DNA of 64,000 nucleotides from NCBI RefSeq assembly GCF_020531985.1, contig NZ_JAJAVQ010000002.1:806001-870000 (forward strand), in the 5' to 3' direction. Of this stretch, positions 19,418 to 29,041 are shown piece after piece (position 1 is the stretch's first letter; every line of letters begins with the position of its first letter). The notes beneath the pieces were generated by a model. It saw only the letters and a program-made list of their open reading frames with translations, was not told the DNA's origin and did no database searches. Both the position numbers and the translations under genes were made by a program. Origin of the DNA: Rheinheimera aquimaris (GTDB lineage: Bacteria > Pseudomonadota > Gammaproteobacteria > Enterobacterales > Alteromonadaceae).

Positions 19418-20625
19418 AGCAACTGGCGCTTAGCTTACTGAACATGTCCTGGCCAAACCCGTTGCAGGGTATCAGCAATTGGTGGAATGCCGAAGACGGT
19501 GCCGCGTACGACAAGCTGTTTTTAACGCTTTTGTTGCTTATCCTGGCGGTGGGCGTGGTAATGGTGACCAGTGCTTCTGTACCGGTAGCTACCCGGCTGT
19601 ACGACAATGAACTGCATTTCACCATCCGTCATCTGGTATATCTGGCGCTGGGTTTCTCTGTGGCGCTGCTGGTGCTGAATGTACCGGTACAGTGGTGGCA
19701 TAACAGCAATATGCTGTTGTTATTCGCGGCATTGGCGCTGTTAGTTGCGGTATTGTTGTTTGGCCGTAATGTCAATGGCAGTACGCGCTGGCTGGCAATA
19801 GGCCCGGTTGGTTTACAAGCGGCAGAGCCCGCCAAGCTGTTTTTCTTTGTTTATCTGGCCAGTTATCTGGTGCGCCGGCACGAAGAAGTGCGTGAAAACT
19901 TAAAGGGTTTTATCAAGCCGCTGGTGGTGCTGTTTGCTTTTGCCGTGTTGCTGCTGATGCAGCCGGATTTAGGCACAGTAATAGTGATGTTTGCTACCTC
20001 AGTCGCGTTGCTGTTTTTGGCAGGCGCTAAGTTGTGGCAGTTCTTTTGTCTGATTTTTACCGGCCTGATGTCAATCGGTGTGCTGATCGTATACAGCGAA
20101 TACCGCTGGAAACGGGTAACCGCTTTCCTCGACCCTTGGGCAGACCCTTTTGGTAGCGGTTATCAGCTGACACAATCGTTAATGGCATTTGGCCGTGGCG
20201 GCTGGTTCGGTCAGGGGCTGGGCAACAGTATTCAGAAGCTGGAATATTTGCCGGAAGCCCATACAGACTTCATTTTGGCCGTGATTGCTGAAGAGACAGG
20301 TTTCATCGGCGTCAGTATCTTGCTGGCGCTGATTTTTATGCTGGTTTACCGTGCGTTATGGATTGGGCAGCGTGCACTGGCAAAACAAATGAGTTTTCAC
20401 GGTTTTCTGGCCTATGCGCTGGCTATATGGATTGGTTTTCAGTCGGCCGTCAATATTGGTGTTGCAACGGGTGCCTTACCAACCAAGGGGCTGACGTTAC
20501 CTTTTGTCAGCTCGGGTGGTAGTAGCTTAATTATTATGCTTGCTGCGGCAGCGCTGCTACTGCGTATCGATTTTGAAGTCAGGCTTAAAGGCAAACACGC
20601 TATCAGTGGGGGGCGCAATGACTAA
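19414..20625 (+). CDS. ftsW: FtsW, septal SEDS peptidoglycan glycosyltransferase
   Basis: A 403-residue SEDS protein with about ten membrane helices. Recognisable stretches are GSTRWLAIGPVGLQAAEPAKL, LMQPDLGTVIV, YQLTQSLMAFGRGGWFGQGLGNS, LPEAHTDFI with the essential-region aspartate, and LPFVSSGGSSL near the C-terminus. It polymerises lipid II at the septum together with FtsI. It overlaps murD by four bases and murG by eight. Confidence 0.96.
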   Translation: MKQLALSLLNMSWPNPLQGISNWWNAEDGAAYDKLFLTLLLLILAVGVVMVTSASVPVATRLYDNELHFTIRHLVYLALGFSVALLVLNVPVQWWHNSNMLLLFAALALLVAVLLFGRNVNGSTRWLAIGPVGLQAAEPAKLFFFVYLASYLVRRHEEVRENLKGFIKPLVVLFAFAVLLLMQPDLGTVIVMFATSVALLFLAGAKLWQFFCLIFTGLMSIGVLIVYSEYRWKRVTAFLDPWADPFGSGYQLTQSLMAFGRGGWFGQGLGNSIQKLEYLPEAHTDFILAVIAEETGFIGVSILLALIFMLVYRALWIGQRALAKQMSFHGFLAYALAIWIGFQSAVNIGVATGALPTKGLTLPFVSSGGSSLIIMLAAAALLLRIDFEVRLKGKHAISGGRND

Positions 20626-21718
20626 ACCCCGAATCATGATTATGGCTGGCGGTACAGGTGGGCATATTTTTCCGGCGCAGGCGGTAGCAACGGCGCTAAA
20701 TGCTGCCGGCTGGCAAATTCATTGGCTGGGCACTGCGACAAGAATGGAAGCAACACTGGTACCGCAGTTTGGCTGGCCATTTCATACTATTGACGTTGCC
20801 GGGCTTAGAGGCAAAGGTGTGTTGTCATTGCTAAAAGCCCCCTGGATGTTACTGAAATCTGTCTGGCAGGCCAGACAGGTACTCAACACAGTGCAGCCTG
20901 ACGTGGTGCTGGGTTTTGGTGGTTATGCCAGTGGCCCCGGTGGCGTTGCAGCCTGGTTAAAGCGCTTGCCGCTGTTAATCCATGAACAAAATGCCGTTGC
21001 CGGTAGCACCAACCGCTTGTTGGCACGCTTAGCCGACAAAGTGATGGTGGCTTTTCCTGCTGCTTTTTCGAATCAGCCAAAACAGCTGGTGGTCGGTAAT
21101 CCGGTGCGCAAAGAGCTGATTAATGTGGCTGGCGCACATGATTACAGTGGTGAGTTAAAAGTATTAGTGGTTGGTGGCAGCCTGGGCGCCAGGGTATTGA
21201 ATGACACTTTACCGGCTATTTTCGCCAAAGCGGCGGCTACAGGTGCTATTGCGGTTCGCCACCAAACAGGTAAAGCGTTACAGCAACAGACAGAGCAGGC
21301 TTATCAGCAGCAAAATGCCACGCAGCTAACAGCAAACGTGAGTGCTTTTATTGACGACATGGCACAGGCCTACGCCTGGGCTGACGTCGTCATTTGCCGC
21401 GCGGGTGCGCTCACTGTCAGTGAGCTGGCTGCCGCAGGGGTAGCAGCAGTATTTGTACCGCTGCCAACGGCTATTGATGATCATCAAACGGCGAATGCAC
21501 GCTGGCTGACAGAGCAAGGTGCGGGGCTTTTAGTGGCGCAGCAGGATTTAACAGAACAAAGGTTGTTACCACTGCTTAGCCAGTGGCTGACAGACAAAAC
21601 ACCGTTACAACAGATGGCCGCCAAAGCGCGTGCCTGTGCATTGGATAACGCCACAGCACAGGTAGTAGCGCAGTGTCAGCATTTTGCCGGCCAACAGGTA
21701 GTAGGACAGCATTTATGA
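20618..21718 (+). CDS. murG: MurG, lipid II synthase (UDP-GlcNAc transferase)
   Basis: A 366-residue GT-B glycosyltransferase. The N-terminal [14 protein letters not shown] (about residues 11-24) is the lipid I site signature; [40 protein letters not shown] and the C-terminal donor-binding [14 protein letters not shown] follow. It works at the inner face of the membrane. The ATG at 20618, with GTGGGGGGC before it, gives the family N-terminus; an in-frame start at 20540 would add 26 residues inside ftsW. It overlaps ftsW by eight bases and murC by four. Confidence 0.95.
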   Translation: MTKPRIMIMAGGTGGHIFPAQAVATALNAAGWQIHWLGTATRMEATLVPQFGWPFHTIDVAGLRGKGVLSLLKAPWMLLKSVWQARQVLNTVQPDVVLGFGGYASGPGGVAAWLKRLPLLIHEQNAVAGSTNRLLARLADKVMVAFPAAFSNQPKQLVVGNPVRKELINVAGAHDYSGELKVLVVGGSLGARVLNDTLPAIFAKAAATGAIAVRHQTGKALQQQTEQAYQQQNATQLTANVSAFIDDMAQAYAWADVVICRAGALTVSELAAAGVAAVFVPLPTAIDDHQTANARWLTEQGAGLLVAQQDLTEQRLLPLLSQWLTDKTPLQQMAAKARACALDNATAQVVAQCQHFAGQQVVGQHL

Positions 21719-23184
21719 TTAGTACACCGCAACAGAAAAAACTGGCCATGCGCCGCGTAGAACGTATTCACTTTGTCGGTATCGGCGGTGCTGGTATGGG
21801 CGGTATAGCAGAAGTGCTGGTGAATGAAGGTTACAACGTTACCGGCTCGGACATTGCTCCTAATGCAGTTACTGAGCGCTTAGCGGGGTTGGGCGCCAGT
21901 ATTTATATTGGCCATAGCGCCGCTAACGTCGAAGCCGCCAGTGTGGTGGTGGTATCCAGTGCGATTAACAGCGCAAACCCGGAGGTTGCCGCGGCCCGCG
22001 AAATGCGGATCCCGGTGGTACGCCGCGCTGAGATGCTGGGCGAGCTGATGCGGTTTCGCCACGGTATTGCGGTAGCGGGCACGCACGGTAAAACCACCAC
22101 CACCAGTTTGCTAGCATCTATTTTTGCCGAAGCGGGCACTGATCCAACGTTTGTTATCGGCGGCTTGCTCAACTCAGCAGGCTCTAATGCTCGCCTTGGC
22201 GCAGGGCGCTATTTAATTGCTGAAGCCGATGAAAGCGACGCTTCATTTTTGCATTTGCAGCCGCTGGCCACCGTGATCACGAACATTGAAGCTGATCATA
22301 TGGACACCTATCAGGGTGACTTTGAAAAGCTCAAGTCGACCTATCTGGAGTTCTGCCACAACCTGCCTTTTTATGGTGTGGCAGTGGTGTGCATTGATGA
22401 CCCGGTACTACGTGCGCTGATCCCAAAAATTGGCCGCACTGTGCTGACTTACGGCTTTAGCAGCGATGCTGACTTTATCATCAGTGACTTTAGCCAGAGT
22501 GGCACGCAAAGCCGATTTGTTATTACCGACAATATGGCAGGCGATAGCAGCGGTAACCAGCGCGAAGTGGTACTGAACCTGCCGGGTAAACACAATGCGC
22601 TAAACGCAACGGCGGCTTTTGCGCTGGCACGCGATGAGGGGATCAGTGAACAAGCGATCCTGGCCGCTTTTAGTAAGTTTGAGGGTATAGGCCGGCGTTT
22701 CCAGCAGTATGGTGAGTTTGATACCGGCAACGGCAAAGTGCTGCTGCTGGATGATTATGGCCATCACCCGACCGAAGTCGCCGCAACGATAGCGGCAGTG
22801 CGCTCTGCCTGGCCAGAGCGGCGGTTAGTGATGGCGTACCAGCCTCACCGTTTTACCCGCACGCGGGACCTGTACGAAGACTTTGCCAAAGTGCTGTCAA
22901 CGGTAGACAAGCTACTGCTGCTGGAGGTGTACAGCGCAGGTGAAGCGCCGATAGCCGGGGCTGACAGCCGCAGTCTGTGTCGCTCTATCCGCGCCCGCGG
23001 CACGCTTGACCCGGTATACGTCGCAGAACCTGATGAGTTGGCGCCCAGCCTGGCTGATGTGCTGCAGGACGGTGATGTCGTGCTGACGCAGGGCGCAGGT
23101 AATATTGGCAGCCTGGTGAAAAAGCTTGCCGCAATGCAGCTGAATATCAATTTACTTAAAGCCAGTGCAGGAGAAAAAGCATGA
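21715..23184 (+). CDS. murC: MurC, UDP-MurNAc:L-alanine ligase
   Basis: A 489-residue Mur ligase from the ATG at 21715, which overlaps the murG stop. N-terminal [18 protein letters not shown] binds the UDP moiety, [13 protein letters not shown] is the ATP loop (about residues 122-134), and [20 protein letters not shown] and the C-terminal YQPHRFTRT follow. It starts stem-peptide synthesis by adding L-Ala. Next to it is ddlB, overlapping by four bases; murC-ddlB adjacency is typical. Confidence 0.96.
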   Translation: MISTPQQKKLAMRRVERIHFVGIGGAGMGGIAEVLVNEGYNVTGSDIAPNAVTERLAGLGASIYIGHSAANVEAASVVVVSSAINSANPEVAAAREMRIPVVRRAEMLGELMRFRHGIAVAGTHGKTTTTSLLASIFAEAGTDPTFVIGGLLNSAGSNARLGAGRYLIAEADESDASFLHLQPLATVITNIEADHMDTYQGDFEKLKSTYLEFCHNLPFYGVAVVCIDDPVLRALIPKIGRTVLTYGFSSDADFIISDFSQSGTQSRFVITDNMAGDSSGNQREVVLNLPGKHNALNATAAFALARDEGISEQAILAAFSKFEGIGRRFQQYGEFDTGNGKVLLLDDYGHHPTEVAATIAAVRSAWPERRLVMAYQPHRFTRTRDLYEDFAKVLSTVDKLLLLEVYSAGEAPIAGADSRSLCRSIRARGTLDPVYVAEPDELAPSLADVLQDGDVVLTQGAGNIGSLVKKLAAMQLNINLLKASAGEKA

Positions 23185-24110
23185 GCAGTAACCCCAATGC
23201 TTTTGGCAAAGTCGCAGTTATGTTTGGCGGTACTTCAGCTGAACGTGAAGTATCGCTGCGCTCAGGTAATGCTGTGTTAAAAGCGCTGCAGGCCGGCGGC
23301 GTTGACGCTTTTGCTTTTGACCCGCAAAGCCAGTCACTGGCGCAGCTGGCCGACAGTGGCGCGCAGCGCGTGTTTATTGTGCTGCACGGCCGCGGCGGTG
23401 AAGACGGCAGTATGCAGGGCGCGCTGCAGCAATTACAGTTGCCTTATACCGGCAGCGGTGTGCTGGGTTCCGCATTGGCGATGGATAAAATCCGCTGTAA
23501 GTGGTTATTCCAGGCGCAACAATTACCCACGGCACCCTTTGCTGTGGTGCATAGCAATGACACTGATTTTGCCGGTTTGTTAGCTGGGTTAGGTGGCAAG
23601 GTGATGGTTAAACCTGCCAATGAAGGCTCCAGCATAGGTATGAGTGCCGCTTCAACGGCAGAAGAGTTAGAGCAGGCGATTCACGCTGCACTGAAATACG
23701 ACACAGAAATATTGGTAGAGCGCTGGATTAATGGCCGCGAGTTTACCGTTGCTATTTTAAACGGCGAAGTACTGCCGGTAGTGGAAATGCGCACACCGCG
23801 CGCTTTTTATGATTACGAAGCGAAATATCAGGCCAACAGTACTGAGTATTTATGCCCGGCGCCGCTTAGCGCAGAGCAAACTGCCGCTATGCAGCACACT
23901 GCGCTTAAGGCCTTTAATACCGTTGGTGCATCGGGCTGGGGCCGCGTCGATATCATGCTCGACCAAAGCGGCCAACACTATTTGCTCGAAGTAAACACGG
24001 TACCTGGTATGACAGAAAAATCATTGGTGCCGATGGCGGCAAAGGCAGCAGGGCTTAGCTTTACCGACCTGGTATTGGCCATTCTGACGCAGGCACAAGA
24101 GGCAAGATAA
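23181..24110 (+). CDS. ddlB: DdlB, D-alanine:D-alanine ligase
   Basis: A 309-residue ATP-grasp ligase. N-terminal [17 protein letters not shown], central [27 protein letters not shown] and the C-terminal [17 protein letters not shown] are the defining motifs, with conserved E and N metal ligands in the last. The product D-Ala-D-Ala feeds MurF. Length is normal for DdlB. It overlaps murC by four bases and ends two bases before ftsQ. Confidence 0.96.
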   Translation: MSSNPNAFGKVAVMFGGTSAEREVSLRSGNAVLKALQAGGVDAFAFDPQSQSLAQLADSGAQRVFIVLHGRGGEDGSMQGALQQLQLPYTGSGVLGSALAMDKIRCKWLFQAQQLPTAPFAVVHSNDTDFAGLLAGLGGKVMVKPANEGSSIGMSAASTAEELEQAIHAALKYDTEILVERWINGREFTVAILNGEVLPVVEMRTPRAFYDYEAKYQANSTEYLCPAPLSAEQTAAMQHTALKAFNTVGASGWGRVDIMLDQSGQHYLLEVNTVPGMTEKSLVPMAAKAAGLSFTDLVLAILTQAQEAR

Positions 24111-24112
24111 CA

Positions 24113-24865
24113 ATGAACTGGCAACTGCCCACCTTACAACTGAAACAACGCCCGGCTTTCTATGCCGGTGTGCTGTTTTTTGTTGTTGCTGTGGCAGGGT
24201 TGGTTTGGACCGGGCTGAAAATCAGCGACTGGGTGCAGAGTAAACAGAGTGCGCCGGTGCGCCAGGTTAAGCTGTATGGCGATTTTGTGCATATTGATGC
24301 CAGGCAGTTACACCGGCTATTGCAGCATGAGTATGTGGGTAACTTTTTTAGTGTGAACGTGGACCAGGTGCAGCAGTTCCTGTTGCAGCAACCCTGGGTA
24401 TATCAGGTAGCCGTGCGCAAACAATGGCCTGATGCCCTGGTTGTGGTAGTAACAGAACAACAGCCGGTAGCGATCTGGAATCAGCAGCAACTTCTAAATA
24501 CACAGGGTGATGTCTTTGTGGCGCCCATACAGCAGCTGAAAACGGAACTGCCGATGCTAACCGGCCCCGATGGCAGCCAGCAGGATGCACTGTCCATGTT
24601 CCACCATATGCAGGGCTTGCTGGCCCTGCATAAATTTAATGCCGTCGCGCTTGGCTTAACCGAGCGCTTTTCCTGGCAGTTAAACCTCAGCAACGGTGTT
24701 GCACTGAAACTGGGGCGGGAAGATACATTAAAACGGCTACAGCGCTTTATAGAGCTGTATCCGGTGATCACTAGACACAAAGCCGAAGCCGTAGCCGAAG
24801 TGGACTTGCGCTACGACACAGGCGTAGCAGTGCGCTACAGCGCTGAACAAAAGAGAAAAGCATGA
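24113..24865 (+). CDS. ftsQ: FtsQ, divisome bitopic protein with POTRA domain
   Basis: A 250-residue protein: cytoplasmic N-terminus, one membrane helix at about residues 17-37 (FYAGVLFFVVAVAGLVWTGL), a POTRA domain (about 48-120, VRQVKLYGDFVHID...QQPWVYQVAVRKQWPDALVVVVTEQQPVAIWN), and the beta domain ending in DLRYDTGVAVRY. FtsQ links FtsB-FtsL to the rest of the divisome. It overlaps ftsA by four bases. Confidence 0.95.
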   Translation: MNWQLPTLQLKQRPAFYAGVLFFVVAVAGLVWTGLKISDWVQSKQSAPVRQVKLYGDFVHIDARQLHRLLQHEYVGNFFSVNVDQVQQFLLQQPWVYQVAVRKQWPDALVVVVTEQQPVAIWNQQQLLNTQGDVFVAPIQQLKTELPMLTGPDGSQQDALSMFHHMQGLLALHKFNAVALGLTERFSWQLNLSNGVALKLGREDTLKRLQRFIELYPVITRHKAEAVAEVDLRYDTGVAVRYSAEQKRKA

Positions 24866-26097
24866 CAAAGTCGTTAGATAGAGATCTGATCGTTGGCCTT
24901 GATATCGGCACCGCGCAAATCAAAGCGGTGGTGGGCGAAATTACCGCCGACGACAAGTTGAGTATTGTCGGTGTGGGCACCCATGTCTCCCGTGGTATGG
25001 ATAAAGGCGGCGTTAACGATTTGAACCTGGTAGTACAGGCGGTACAGCGGGCGATAGATGAAGCCGAGCTGATGGCCGATTGCCGCGTATCGTCAGTGTA
25101 TTTGGGTATCACCGGTAAGCATATCCGCTGCCAAAACGAAAGCGGTATGGTGCCGATTAACGACACTGAAGTAACAGCTGAAGATGTGTCAAATGTTATT
25201 CATGCTGCTAAATCGGTGCCTATTTCTGCCGAGCGTCGCATGTTGCATGTACTGCCGCAGGAGTTTTCGGTCGATATGCAGGAAGGCATTAAAAGCCCGG
25301 TCGGCATGTCAGGCGTGCGGATGGAAGCGCGGGCGCACATTATTACCTGTGCCAACGATATGGCGAAGAATATCGAAAAATGTGTCGAGCGCTGTGGCCT
25401 ACAGGTAGATCAGCTGATTTTTACCTCGCTGGCATCAAGCTTTGCCGTGTTAACTGACGATGAAAAAGAGTTGGGTGTTTGTGTCGTCGATATGGGCGGC
25501 GGCACTATCGATATCTCAATTTATACCAACGGCGCGCTGCGTCACACTGCGGTGATCCCAGTCGCCGGTAATCAGGTTACCAGCGATATCGCCAAAATTT
25601 TCCGCACCCCAATCAGCCATGCTGAAGAGATTAAAGTGCAGTACGCCTGCGCGCTTCGCAGCATGGTAGGTAAAGAAGAAAGTATTGAAGTACCCAGTGT
25701 GGGCGGGCGTCCGGCCCGGTCGATGTCACGTCATACGCTGGCAGAAGTGGTAGAACCACGTTATCAGGAATTATTTGAGCTGGTGCTGGAAGAGATTCGC
25801 AGCTCTGGCCTGGAAGAGCAGATAGCGGCAGGCGTGGTACTGACAGGCGGCACAGCCAAAATGGAAGGTGCCGTTGAGTTTGCAGAAGACATATTTCAGA
25901 TGCCGGTGCGCGTTGGTCAGCCTATGCATGTTACCGGCTTAAAAGAATACGTACAGGACCCGGCGTACGCCAGTGTGGTTGGGTTGTTGTTGTACGGCAA
26001 AGATGCGCGCACTCAGCAGAAGAAAGTGGCAGATGTGCGTGATTCAGTAGGCAGTTTCGTCAAACGGATCAGCAGCTGGTTCAAAGGCGAATTTTAA
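24862..26097 (+). CDS. ftsA: FtsA, actin-like membrane tether of FtsZ
   Basis: A 411-residue actin-fold ATPase. Visible: phosphate-1 loop IVGLDIGTAQIKAVVGE (about residues 10-26), the SHS2 insert region (about 84-165), phosphate-2 VVDMGGGTIDISIY, adenosine motif GVVLTGGTAKMEG, and a C-terminal amphipathic helix SFVKRISSWFKGEF for membrane binding. It anchors FtsZ filaments and signals to FtsN/FtsQLB. ftsZ begins 27 bases later with a strong GGAGAGAG site. Confidence 0.97.
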   Translation: MTKSLDRDLIVGLDIGTAQIKAVVGEITADDKLSIVGVGTHVSRGMDKGGVNDLNLVVQAVQRAIDEAELMADCRVSSVYLGITGKHIRCQNESGMVPINDTEVTAEDVSNVIHAAKSVPISAERRMLHVLPQEFSVDMQEGIKSPVGMSGVRMEARAHIITCANDMAKNIEKCVERCGLQVDQLIFTSLASSFAVLTDDEKELGVCVVDMGGGTIDISIYTNGALRHTAVIPVAGNQVTSDIAKIFRTPISHAEEIKVQYACALRSMVGKEESIEVPSVGGRPARSMSRHTLAEVVEPRYQELFELVLEEIRSSGLEEQIAAGVVLTGGTAKMEGAVEFAEDIFQMPVRVGQPMHVTGLKEYVQDPAYASVVGLLLYGKDARTQQKKVADVRDSVGSFVKRISSWFKGEF

Positions 26098-26124
26098 ACT
26101 AAGCGTAGAAACGGAGAGAGAGCT

Positions 26125-27285
26125 ATGTTTGAACTAATGGAAAACCACAGCGAAGAAGCTGTAATTAAAGTAATAGGTGTTGGTGGCGGCGGCGGTAACG
26201 CTGTTGAGTATATGGTTGCCAGCAATATTGAAGGTGTAGAGTTTGTTGCGGCGAATACCGACGCTCAGGCACTGCGTAATTCATCAGCCAACATTACGCT
26301 GCAGTTAGGCGCTAATGTGACTAAAGGTTTAGGCGCTGGCGCTAACCCGGAGATTGGTCGTCGTTCAGCAGAAGAAGACCGCGAAACCATCAAGAAAACC
26401 ATTCAGGGTGCTGATATGGTGTTTATCGCTGCCGGTATGGGCGGTGGTACAGGTACCGGTGCAGCGCCAATCGTGGCCGAAGTGGCGCGTGAACTGGGTA
26501 TTTTAACCGTGGCAGTAGTGACCAAGCCGTTCCCGTTCGAAGGTAAAAAGCGTACTGCGTTTGCCGATGAAGGTATTCTGGAACTGAGCAAGCATGTTGA
26601 CTCGTTAATCACTATTCCTAACGACAAGCTGTTAAAGGTATTAGGAAAAGGCACCAGCTTACTGGATGCATTCAAAGCGGCGAACAACGTATTGCTTGGT
26701 GCTGTACAGGGTATTGCTGAGCTGATTACCCGTCCGGGTTTAATCAACGTTGACTTTGCTGACGTGCGCACCGTTATGTCGGAAATGGGTACTGCGATGA
26801 TGGGCAGTGGCCGTGCATCAGGTCCTGACCGTGCAGAAGAAGCTGCAGAGCAAGCTATTTCAAGCCCGTTGCTGGAAGATATCGACCTGTCAGGTGCTAA
26901 AGGCATACTGGTGAACATCACTGCTGGTCTGGATATCAGCATTGAAGAGTTTGAAACTGTTGGTAATGCGGTTAAAGCTTTTGCCTCTGAAAACGCGACT
27001 GTGGTTGTGGGGGCGGTTATTGACCCCAATATGCAGGATGAGCTGCGCGTAACTGTAGTGGCTACCGGTATTGGTGCAGATCGCCGTCCGGATATCAGTC
27101 TGGTACCAAACAGCCGCCCTGAGCCGATGCCTGTATACGTGCAGCAAGGCAACACTATGCAAAAAGCTGCTCAGCAGCCCATGCGTGATGAAGCGCCGGC
27201 GGTAACGGCTAAAGCACAACCAGAGAGCAAAGCGAATATCGATATTTTTGATATTCCGGCATTTTTACGTAAACAGGCTGACTAA
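26125..27285 (+). CDS. ftsZ: FtsZ, tubulin-like division GTPase
   Basis: A 386-residue GTPase. GGGGNAV near residues 21-27, the tubulin signature GGGTGTG at 106-112, NVDFADVRTVM (T7-loop region) and the conserved C-terminal peptide DIFDIPAFLRKQ (for FtsA/ZipA/ZapD binding) are all present. It polymerises into the Z-ring. Two of its partners, FtsA and ZapD, are encoded in the window. A GGAGAGAG ribosome-binding site precedes the ATG. The gene is separated from lpxC by 143 bases holding two hairpins. Confidence 0.97.
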   Translation: MFELMENHSEEAVIKVIGVGGGGGNAVEYMVASNIEGVEFVAANTDAQALRNSSANITLQLGANVTKGLGAGANPEIGRRSAEEDRETIKKTIQGADMVFIAAGMGGGTGTGAAPIVAEVARELGILTVAVVTKPFPFEGKKRTAFADEGILELSKHVDSLITIPNDKLLKVLGKGTSLLDAFKAANNVLLGAVQGIAELITRPGLINVDFADVRTVMSEMGTAMMGSGRASGPDRAEEAAEQAISSPLLEDIDLSGAKGILVNITAGLDISIEEFETVGNAVKAFASENATVVVGAVIDPNMQDELRVTVVATGIGADRRPDISLVPNSRPEPMPVYVQQGNTMQKAAQQPMRDEAPAVTAKAQPESKANIDIFDIPAFLRKQAD

Positions 27286-27286
27286 C

Positions 27287-27344
27287 GCTATACTGCGTAT
27301 AGCTAGAGTCAGCGGCAGGGCCGACAGCAGAGTTAAGCTGCTGT
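27287..27344 (+). other. Two hairpins between ftsZ and lpxC
   Basis: Perfect seven-base-pair stems GCTATAC/GTATAGC (27287-27293 with 27297-27303) and ACAGCAG/CTGCTGT (27324-27330 with 27338-27344). Neither is followed by a T run, so they do not look like simple terminators. They could stabilise or process the ftsZ message, or mark the start of a separate lpxC transcript. Function is not known. Confidence 0.4.
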
Positions 27345-27428
27345 TCAGTGAAATTTGGCATAATTGCCACGTTATGCTATGCTTCGCCGCCATTTTGTGA
27401 TTGCTTATTATTTGAGCAGGAAGAAATT

Positions 27429-28340
27429 ATGATTAAACAACGTACCATCGACAAGACAGTCAGCTCCATTGGAGTAGGATTGCACAAAGGCGAAAAGGTT
27501 ACGCTTACTCTCCGACCTGCGCCGGACAACACGGGTATCGTGTTCCGTCGTGTGGACCTGGATCCTGTGGTCGACTTCAAAGTAGCGCCTGAGTTAGTGG
27601 GCGATACCGTGATGTGTACCTGTTTAATCAATGAAAATGGCGTGCGGTTATCCACCACTGAACATCTGATGGCGGCCATTGCCGGGCTGGGTATTGATAA
27701 CCTGGTCGTAGAAGTTGACGCTGCTGAAATTCCCATTATGGATGGCAGCGCAAACCCCTTTGTTTACCTGTTATTGGAAGCGGGTGTTGCCGAGCAGCGC
27801 TTAGCGAAAAAATTTATCCGTATTAAGAAAGCGGTACGGGTTGAAGACGGTGACAAATGGGCCGAATTTAAGCCTCACCACGGTTTTAAAATTGATTTTG
27901 CCATTGAGTTTAATCACCCCGTTATCGCCGAAACCACGCAGCATATGCTGATGGATTTCTCTGCCGCCGGTTTTATTAAAGATATCAGCCGGGCCCGTAC
28001 TTTTGGTTTTTTACACGAAGTAGAGTACCTGCGGGCAAACAATCTGGCATTGGGTGGCAGCTTTGATAACGCCGTCGTGCTGGATGAGTACCGGGTGTTA
28101 AATCAGGATGGCCTGCGTTACGAAGACGAGTTTATCAAGCACAAGATCCTTGATGCCGTGGGCGATTTATATATGGCCGGTTACAGCATTCTGGGCGAAT
28201 TTAAAGCCTTTAAAACCGGGCATGCGCTGAATAATCAGTTGCTGTGTGCAGTATTGGCAAACCAGGAAAACTGGGAATTTGTGACCTTTGAAGATAAAGC
28301 GCAAATGCCTATTTCTTATCTGGCGCCGCAACTGGCATAA
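27429..28340 (+). CDS. lpxC: LpxC, UDP-3-O-acyl-GlcNAc deacetylase
   Basis: A 303-residue zinc enzyme that catalyses the committed step of lipid A synthesis. Zinc-ligand histidines are in [17 protein letters not shown] (about residues 74-90) and in the C-terminal [16 protein letters not shown]78 next to the first histidine is the general base, and GHALNNQL near the C-terminus holds the catalytic histidine. The ATG at 27429 with AGGAAGAAA before it gives the family start MIKQRTI; an upstream in-frame start at 27348 has no support. It ends the dcw run and shares a terminator hairpin with convergent dciA. Confidence 0.96.
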   Translation: MIKQRTIDKTVSSIGVGLHKGEKVTLTLRPAPDNTGIVFRRVDLDPVVDFKVAPELVGDTVMCTCLINENGVRLSTTEHLMAAIAGLGIDNLVVEVDAAEIPIMDGSANPFVYLLLEAGVAEQRLAKKFIRIKKAVRVEDGDKWAEFKPHHGFKIDFAIEFNHPVIAETTQHMLMDFSAAGFIKDISRARTFGFLHEVEYLRANNLALGGSFDNAVVLDEYRVLNQDGLRYEDEFIKHKILDAVGDLYMAGYSILGEFKAFKTGHALNNQLLCAVLANQENWEFVTFEDKAQMPISYLAPQLA

Positions 28341-28357
28341 AGTTGAAGGTTTAACGC

Positions 28358-28381
28358 AAAACCCGGTTATCACCGGGTTTT
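28358..28381. terminator. Shared terminator hairpin of lpxC and dciA
   Basis: Perfect nine-base-pair stem AAAACCCGG/CCGGGTTTT (28358-28366 with 28373-28381), loop TTATCA, then TGTTGTTTTT on the plus strand. The dciA stop codon (28370-28372 on the minus strand) lies in the loop and at the edge of the stem, so the hairpin overlaps the dciA coding end. Confidence 0.85.
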
Positions 28382-28843
28382 GTTGTTTTTAGCTTCTGCG
28401 TTTTGGGCCAGTTTCAGCAGCGCCTGTTTTAAGGCACCGTCGGTGTTTTGTGCTACAGACAGCAGGGCCGTGGCGGCAGAATCTGATAATTGATGGCTGT
28501 TTTTTTGAGGTATAGGCACATTTGGCTTGTTTATCTGGCCATTGGGAGAGGCTTCAATGTCAATTCCAGCCAAATCAGGCAAGATTTTTCGGCGAAAATT
28601 GTCTAGAATGGCGTCGCGCTGCAATTTTAAACGGGTTAGCCAAGGCGCAGAGGCAGATAAAATAACGGCCCGGCCATCGCGGATACAGCTAACCTGACAA
28701 AAACTAAGTTGCTCCAGTTGTAATACCTCAGCCAATACCTGATTCAACTGTTGCACCAGGGCAACCTGTTGTTGTTGCGACGCCAGGCTACTGTGCGACA
28801 GCACTTTGCTGATATCGAGCGGCTTCTGGGTATAGCGGGCCAT
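28370..28843 (-). CDS. dciA: DciA (DUF721), replicative helicase loader
   Basis: A 157-residue DUF721 protein. The conserved core is about residues 20-100 (LVQQLNQVLAEVLQLEQLSFCQVSCIRDGRAVILSASAPWLTRLKLQRDAIL), followed by a low-complexity Ala/Asn/Lys tail. DciA is the ancestral loader of DnaB in bacteria without phage-type DnaC/DnaI, so its presence suggests this organism uses that system. It lies convergent to lpxC and divergent from secA; in enterobacteria the secA leader gene secM occupies roughly this interval, and no SecM-like reading frame is seen here on the plus strand. Confidence 0.85.
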   Translation of the reverse strand: MARYTQKPLDISKVLSHSSLASQQQQVALVQQLNQVLAEVLQLEQLSFCQVSCIRDGRAVILSASAPWLTRLKLQRDAILDNFRRKILPDLAGIDIEASPNGQINKPNVPIPQKNSHQLSDSAATALLSVAQNTDGALKQALLKLAQNAEAKNNKTR

Positions 28844-28870
28844 TGACGTTTACTACCTGCTGCGTTGGTA

Positions 28871-28897
28871 ACATAAGCGCAGTGTAGCAGCTTATGT
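28871..28897. promoter_or_regulatory. Inverted repeat in the dciA-secA divergent region
   Basis: A perfect eight-base inverted repeat ACATAAGC/GCTTATGT (28871-28878 with 28890-28897) separated by 11 bases, in the 198-base gap between the two start codons. It could be an operator or an RNA hairpin in the secA leader. No known binding-site consensus was recognised. Confidence 0.4.
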
Positions 28898-29041
28898 CTG
28901 CGGCGAGAATGTTGCACCTTGAAAGCGTTAGCATCGGGCACCATATCTGGCGTAATATGCTGGGGTTTTAATATTTGTACTGGCTGAGCCAAGCGCCGCC
29001 GGGGCTGCACTGCAGTTTTAACTTAACATGGTATTTGGATA

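Noticed and set aside
26403..27155. A 250-codon open frame antisense to ftsZ
   Set aside because: It is a shadow of the ftsZ codon pattern; it has no ribosome-binding site and a low-complexity Ser/Ala/Ile product.
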